From: Linnemannia elongata
Taxonomy: Eukaryota; Mortierellomycota; Mortierellomycetes; Mortierellales; Mortierellaceae
Direction of reading: 5' to 3'
Assembly: GCA_036320915.1 (NCBI GenBank)
Contig: JAXBDG010000010.1
Coordinates: forward strand, 1,736,001 to 1,800,000
Length of the DNA: 64,000 nucleotides
Position numbers and translations under genes: made by a program. Each line of letters starts with the position of its first letter. Within the stretch, counting starts at the first letter, position 1. The notes below the pieces were generated by a model. It was not told where the DNA came from. It saw only the letters and a list, made by a program, of their open reading frames with translations, and did no database searches. Below, piece by piece: positions 58,590 to 64,000 of this stretch.

Positions 58590-59090
58590 ATACATTAAAC
58601 TCCCTTGCCATTTTTCTGCTCCCCTCTCCAACCCTCTCACCCTACTCTCTTTGTTTCTATTTGGTACACCATTAAACACCCACGATTATCAAATTATCTA
58701 CTCGTTTTGTTTTATTGTCGATAATGTTATTGTTTGTCATTGTCAATCGATCTGTTACTGTCAAGTGTAAAAAAGAAAAGGGACCATAACAGACGAAGTA
58801 CAAGGATCCTCCTTGTGCATGTGTTGTGTGGCATTTTCAGGTGCAAGAGCTGGGATTGGTTCCAGGCACTTTATTGGACTTTGGCATTCTCACTCTCAAA
58901 GTGACCCGTGGAAAATTGGGCACAGTTATGGGCTAGCTTTCACACAGACAACCAAAGTGTCTCCCAACCTGCCGTTGCATCTTTTTTTTTTTTTTCCCTT
59001 TCCTTTTCTCATTCCTACCATCCTTCCCTCTCTTCTCTTACTCATTCCTCATCTTCCCCATCCTTCCCTCTTTCTTCTTCGACAAATCCA
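58590..59090. other. ATP2 3' region and acyl-CoA oxidase promoter
   Basis: Tandem spacer of 501 bp. The final 110 bp before the next start are strongly pyrimidine-rich. No gene or clear TATA box seen. Confidence 0.45.
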
Positions 59091-61657
59091 ATGGAGCCCA
59101 ACTCAACAACCGCCCTGGCCCGTCTGGCTGCCGTCCAGAACCACTTGACTATCCAGCCCTGCTTCCATCGCCACGCTATCCACAACGACAAGCCTACTGG
59201 CCCCGCCGACCTGGCCCGTGAGCGTGCCAATGCCTCCTTCAAGGTCGATGACATGACCGAAGTTATCCTCCGTGGCAAGGAGAACGTCGATGCCTTGGTA
59301 AACCCAACCTCGTCTTTGTCACTTTGTTGCTTCTGCCTTAAACCAAAGGCATCAAACTGTTACTTGCCCTCTTCTGAAATGCTAACCCTTGAATTTGGAA
59401 TTGAATGTCAACGTTTATAGAACTTGGCGTTCCAGATGATCCAGCGCGATCCAGATCTGAGGATGCGTGCAGGACACCACCACGACCTGACCAGAGCCGA
59501 GGACCGTGAACAGACAATGCGTCAGATTGCACGAGTGATCGAGTTGAGGAAGCAGATCAAGGACCCTCGTCTTGCTCAGGCTCTCTTCACTGCCATGGCG
59601 TTCTATTCAGAGTCGTTTTCGATGCGTATTTATGTCCATGAGATGTTGTTCAAGCAGGCTGTCACGCTTTTTGGAACTCCTGAGCAGCAGGATCAGTGGC
59701 TGGATGACATTAACAACTGGAGAGTCATTGGATGCTTTGCCATGGTATGACCCAGTCGTTGTTATACTCATTTGTGTGCATGGGTTCGAGGATGTAGGGC
59801 GTCTTGGACAGGTACAGAAAAAGAAATAATGGAGACTAACGCTATGGCATGTTGACTTTGTGTGTATAGACTGAACTGGGAACCTCGTCAAACTTGCGTG
59901 GATTGGAGACAACCTCGACGTATGACCGTGCTACCAACGAATGGGTCATTCACTCGCCTACGTTGACTTCGACCAAGTGGTGGATCGGCATGTCTGGAGA
60001 GACTGCAACTCATACCGGTAAGCGAAAAAAAAGCAAACTGAACATTTCTGGATGCCACACATATGTAGCGATGCGTGTTTACTCCGACCCGATAAAGTGA
60101 CACTGTGACACTTGGGCTCGGAGGAGTTGAGTTTATATTTTTGTGAAATTATTTCTTCTCCACACACTGGATATCCTATGGTGTCCGTGCATGACAGGTA
60201 CACTGTTTTTGACCGCCCTTTTTTGTCCCCTTGCAATAGTTGCCATCTGCCAGACGATAGTCGATGGAGAGAACCACGGCATCAACTGGTTCATTGTCCC
60301 CCTTCGCGACGGCAAGACCGGAAAGTTGAAGCCCGGTGTCACTGCTGGCGATATCGGACATAAGGCAGGCCGTCAGGGACTCGACAACGGCTGGATCCAG
60401 TTCACATCTGTCAGGATTCCCCGCCAGAACATGATGATGAAGTGGGCTTCAATGTCGCCCGAAGGCGAGTTCACCCCTTCGCCCAACCCCGTCCTCTCTT
60501 ACGCTACCTTGATCCCTGAGCGTTTCACTTTGCTTGGAGGATCCCAGGTCATCCTTTCCCAGACCTTGACCATTGCTGTCCGCTATGGTGCTGTCCGTCG
60601 TCAAGGAAACCACGATGAGCAGATTTTGGATTACCAGACTCATTATACCAGCTTGATGCCTGGAGTTGCGTTCATCTATGCGCTCAACATTGTCGACCAT
60701 GAGTTGATGACAAAGTGGGATGAGGTTGCGGGGTATGCTCAGACGGATGCCGGTGCATTCATGAGGGAGATTCCTGACCAGCACGGAGTCTCTGCTGGAT
60801 TCAAGGGTGCCATGTCTTGGTACGCGACTGAGGTCCTGGAGAACTGCCGTCGCGCCTGCGGAGGCCACGCTTACTCTTCTTACAACGCCATTGCCGGTTT
60901 GATTGGCGACTATGGAGTCATGACGACTGGCGGTGGAGACAACGTCGTTTTGATGCAACAGTCGGCTCGCTACCTGATCACGACCCTCAAGTGGGCCCAG
61001 GAGGGCCAGGAGGTCTTGGGATCCGTCAGCTACCTCAACGACTACAAGAAGGTCCTCTCAACCCCCAAGTCCACCATCCAAGATGCGCGCGATCTCCTCC
61101 AGCATGAGTTTGTGATCGATGTTTTGACCTGGGCCTGTGCCAAGAAAGCAACCGAGTTGGGCGCAATCCTGGCCGTGGCCGGTAAATCCAACTTTGACGA
61201 GGCTTGGAACACCAACCAGACCGAACTGGTCCGTCTTGCCGACGTCCACTCCTGGAGATACTTCCTGATCCTCTACCAGCAGGGCATCAACCGCCACAAG
61301 CATACCCCCGTCTACGGAATGCTTCGCAAGATGGGTCAGCTTATGAGTACCTTTGTCCTCCAGAAACATTTGGATCTGTTCTTGGAGGAGGGGTACTTCA
61401 ATGGGTCCCATGCCAAGATGGTCCGACAGCTGTTCTTGGATCAGTGCAAGGACTTGCGTAAGGACGCTATCCCCTTGATTGATGCCTGGGCTATCCCTGA
61501 TTTCATCCTCAAGGCGCCCATTGGAAAGTATGATGGAAACATCTACCCTGCCTACTTTGGCACTGTCACTGCTGCCCAGCAGTCGTTTGATGCCCCTGCC
61601 TACTGGCACAAGTATGCTCACCCCATGTTGAACGAGAAGAAGTCCTGCAAGTGCTAA
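59091..61657 (+). CDS. Acyl-CoA oxidase (698 aa, 4 exons), catalytic Glu position is Gly
   Basis: Model: join(59091..59297, 59421..59744, 59870..60017, 60240..61657). Family features in order: acyl-CoA oxidase N domain (about 1-150); Phe-Ala-Met-Thr-Glu-Leu-Gly with Gly-Leu-Glu-Thr-Thr, a flavin/substrate element, about 175-195; Gly-Arg-Gln-Gly-Leu-Asp-Asn-Gly; Gly-Gly-His-Ala-Tyr-Ser; and the C-terminal ACOX domain. Length is normal. These enzymes catalyse the first step of peroxisomal beta-oxidation, passing electrons from FAD to oxygen and making hydrogen peroxide. In the segment where characterised enzymes have Glu-Gly-Asp/Glu-Asn, with the Glu as catalytic base, this protein reads Gly-Gly-Asp-Asn (Gly458). 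The C-terminus is Cys-Lys-Cys, so there is no classical SKL-type peroxisomal signal. Confidence 0.9.
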
Positions 61658-61872
61658 ATGTGGTGGCTGGTTTTTCTCTCACTTTCTTTTACTATGATAC
61701 CATCTGTCACATAAAAATAAAAACGCGAGTTGTTCGAATTGCTAATGCCTTGCGGATGTAATTGCTGCCAATTCTTGCAATGAAAAGTAAGAAAGACACA
61801 TTATTAAAACAACATCAACGAGTCCTCTCAGTTTTTTCCAAGAATGCTGTTTTAATTATCACCGCGCTCCCC

Positions 61873-62855
61873 TTAGGCAGCAGTCCGCATGGGCGCATGG
61901 AAGGGGTTCAATGGGTTAGCCATCTGCGTCCCAGGAGCACTATATCCAGGAGCGTTCTCCATCCGACTAGAGCTCAACAGCCTCTGATCATTCTTGAAAA
62001 AGAACTGCATCGTATACATCTTCTGATCCACATCCCAATGACTCCACAACTTCTCCTCCGCCCGATCAATATCCCGGCTCTGGACCTTGAACGAAATCGT
62101 CTCATAGGGCTCAGCAGCAATCACTAGATACTGGTGAGCCTTGTTAGGCGCCTGGATCTGCTGTTCATACGCCGACATGAACCTGTACCGCGGCTCAATT
62201 CCCTGTCCAATCTCCGGGTAGGCAATCTCGAACAGCAACCCGACCTGTCTCGAGGTCGGGTCTCTAATCTTGGTGACCTTGTAACCTGGCAGACCGATCT
62301 TGATGATATTGCGTTTGAATGTCGGTGCTGTTGAGGTAGAAGATTTGAGGGCTTGTTGTTGGGCGGCGGTGAGAGGTGCGAGGGGGTCGGGTTTTTCCAT
62401 GGCGTCTTTTGCGGCACGACGGCCCAAGTTGGTTTGATGTTTCTTGCCCTGAGTATGGGCGAGGTAAGAACCTTCGTTTGTGTGGAGGGTTAGGCAGAGT
62501 TTGCATTCGTACGAGCCCAAGTGATTCCGCATGAAGTATGGGTCCTTTGCCAGATCTATTTAATTTTGAGTCCCAAAGAATAAAGCGTTGTTAGAGAACG
62601 AATGCCTGTGTTAAGATGTATTGTGTATTGTTATTTGCTTTTTTTTTTTTCCTTCGGTCGTCGTGTGAAATAGCTGGTCATGATCTTATGGCCGTGAATT
62701 ACACCAAGGTGATAGTCTGGTAGCCAAAGAAACGTACCGATGGTCTCCAGGGCGAGTTTGCGGAGACGCTCTCTCCTATCGACATTCGACTCCGAGGCTC
62801 CAGCGACTCCGGCTCCTCCGATTTTGGATCCCACACGGTTCTGTCTGTCGGCCAT
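61873..62855 (-). CDS. SF3A2: Splicing factor 3A subunit 2 (266 aa, 2 exons)
   Basis: Model: complement(join(61873..62555, 62738..62855)). The N-terminus has Met-Ala-Asp-Arg-Gln-Asn-Arg-Val-Gly-Ser-Lys, and a C2H2 matrin-type zinc finger follows at about residues 55-78 (Tyr-Glu-Cys-x2-Cys ... His-x5-His). The C-terminal domain has Tyr-Arg-Phe-Met-Ser-Ala-Tyr-Glu-Gln and ends with Lys-Leu-Trp-Ser-His-Trp-Asp-x-Asp and Phe-Phe-Phe-Lys. This is the yeast Prp11 homologue, part of the SF3a complex of the U2 snRNP, needed for prespliceosome assembly. The long Pro-repeat tail of the animal protein is absent, as in other fungi. Convergent with the acyl-CoA oxidase gene, 215 bp apart. Confidence 0.95.
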
Positions 62856-63353
62856 GATATGCTTTGTCTTATTATGTTATGTAGAGTGGTGGTGGGTGGT
62901 GAGGCGCGCCTGAAGGTGACGAATGACAGGTTGCGTGATTGCTTTGAAGATTCCTAAGGTCGAGTGCGGTTTGTGGAAGGTGATGAGTGCACAGTGATGC
63001 GAGGTTTGTTGGTTCCTGGCCGGTGTAAGAAAGTTCCTCCTGATGTTGTTCGTTGATGGAGTCGGTCTTTGTGTTGATGTCGTTGTAGGAGGCAAAGCAA
63101 AGAGACGCTGATCACATGGCGTTAACTTTAGAGAAAAGTAGAGAGGGAACAAAAATCTGCAAAGCCACATATGTCACGTGCCATATCCTGCTCTTGATGA
63201 GATGCCTATGGTTCTGCTATTTTGTGCGGCGATGGGGTTTCGCAGTTGGATTGGGAGGTACATGGTCAGCGCTTCACAAAAGAAACGATAAGAAAAAGGG
63301 CGTGGATGGGAAGGGTGTATCTTTTATCAACTTTATACATAAACTTTTTTTAT
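62856..63353. other. SF3A2 promoter and 3' region of the partial gene
   Basis: 498 bp between two minus-strand genes. A CACGTG E-box at 63175-63180 lies about 320 bp upstream of the SF3A2 ATG. No gene seen. Confidence 0.4.
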
Positions 63354-64000
63354 TTAAGTGGAGACAACGGTGAGGCCTGTTCGCGTCGAAGTAAGGTCAA
63401 ACGGACGCGTCTTTTCAGTGCCTTGCCCACTACTATCACACCCCATGCCTTCCTCCTCACTCTTATCACTTCCTCTCTGCGGCGTCACTGCCAGGTGATC
63501 CTTAGTGACCGTTTTCTTCTTGCGCTCAACAACCCATTTGCGCACACGTCGGAAGGGGCCAGAAGCCTTGTGCCACCTATCGCTCTCCAATAGTTTCTTC
63601 CCTTCTTCCTCTTCTTCTCCCTGATGTGCTACATCCAGCCTGGCTTTACCTTTCCACCTCTGCTCTCCTTTCTTTTGCTCAGAAAGCTGCTGGAGGTCGG
63701 CCGCTGGCGCCGCCCTACTACTCTCCTGTCGCGCACGTCTGCGCCGTGCTGCCTCCACCACACCTCCGACACCTTCACCTCCACTACTCATCTCCTCAGC
63801 GTCTGCGTCAGCATCCATCGTCTCAGCGCGCTGCCGCATCGCCTTCGAAACACGCAACTCCCGCTCCTGTTTCTGTTTCTGCCGCCTCTTCATTGCCATA
63901 ACAACAGCAACCATATCTTTTCTCGCCTCCTGATCAACCATTGTCCGCACATCATGATCCAACGGCCACCAACTGTCCTTCGGCAACCTGTCCAATGCCT
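63354..64000 (-). CDS. 3' end of an unrecognised gene (partial, at least 213 aa)
   Basis: The frame is open from the right edge of the window to a stop at 63354, so the start lies outside. The visible part begins with a possibly ordered segment (Ser-Trp-Trp-Pro-Leu-Asp-His-Asp-Val-Arg). It then turns into a highly charged Arg/Lys/Glu/Ala-rich coiled region with several basic clusters and a C-terminal Ser/Thr-rich tail. Nuclear or RNA-binding location is plausible from the charge, but no family is recognised. Confidence 0.5.
   Translation of the reverse strand, partial: ALDRLPKDSWWPLDHDVRTMVDQEARKDMVAVVMAMKRRQKQKQERELRVSKAMRQRAETMDADADAEEMSSGGEGVGGVVEAARRRRARQESSRAAPAADLQQLSEQKKGEQRWKGKARLDVAHQGEEEEEGKKLLESDRWHKASGPFRRVRKWVVERKKKTVTKDHLAVTPQRGSDKSEEEGMGCDSSGQGTEKTRPFDLTSTRTGLTVVST

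Overview
The window is nuclear DNA from a fungus. Genes are compact, lie on both strands, and are split by many GT-AG introns, mostly about 50-150 bp with acceptors such as ATAG or CAG. They encode eukaryotic housekeeping proteins: MED6, NAA20, Spo7, GPN3, mitochondrial ClpX, eL18, Bfr1, ATP synthase beta, acyl-CoA oxidase and SF3A2. Intron density, low-complexity Ser/Gln/Gly/acidic tracts and a ClpX that keeps the ClpP-docking loop suggest an early-diverging filamentous fungus. My best guess is Mortierellomycota/Mucoromycota, an inference from gene style and not from a marker.

Layout. 0.3-7.8 kb, minus strand: an F-box/leucine-rich protein, a glomulin/ALF4/Ybp-type protein and Mediator subunit MED6. 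8.1-10 kb, plus: a probable FIST-like protein with a mitochondrial-type N-terminus. 10.6-13.5 kb, minus: a protein with a stand-alone NET (BET extra-terminal) domain. 15.1-19.9 kb, plus: a universal stress protein and a short-chain dehydrogenase. 20.1-21.7 kb, minus: Spo7. 22.3-24.5 kb, plus: the NatB catalytic subunit NAA20 and an intronless Stc1-domain protein. 24.5-27.2 kb is decayed or gene-poor. 27.2-32.0 kb, minus: an unrecognised 232-residue protein and ClpX. 32.7-34.0 kb, plus: GPN3. 34.2-36.6 kb, minus: a Gln-rich SANT/Myb-like protein. 36.6-46.1 kb has no convincing gene; it holds microsatellites, a palindrome, TATA boxes and probably the long leader of the next gene. 46.1-47.8 kb, plus: a 2-oxoglutarate/Fe(II) dioxygenase. 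50.7-55.2 kb, minus: eL18 and Bfr1. 56.2-61.7 kb, plus: ATP synthase beta and an acyl-CoA oxidase. 61.9-62.9 kb, minus: SF3A2. 63.4-64 kb, minus: the 3' end of an unrecognised gene.

Exon models were built by hand from frame, GT/AG signals and family alignment from memory. Those with exon sums checked to a multiple of three are glomulin, MED6, the FIST-like gene, the NET gene, USP, SDR, Spo7, NAA20, ClpX, GPN3, the dioxygenase, eL18, ATP2, acyl-CoA oxidase and SF3A2. No operon, CRISPR array, rRNA, tRNA or intact transposon was seen.

I did not find a clear undescribed multi-gene system. The best leads are an acyl-CoA oxidase whose catalytic glutamate position is glycine, the 9.5-kb gene-poor interval, a coding-like but interrupted stretch at 26.3-27.2 kb, the intronless Stc1 gene followed by AATAAA and a 21-A tract, and three genes with introns at or inside the start codon.
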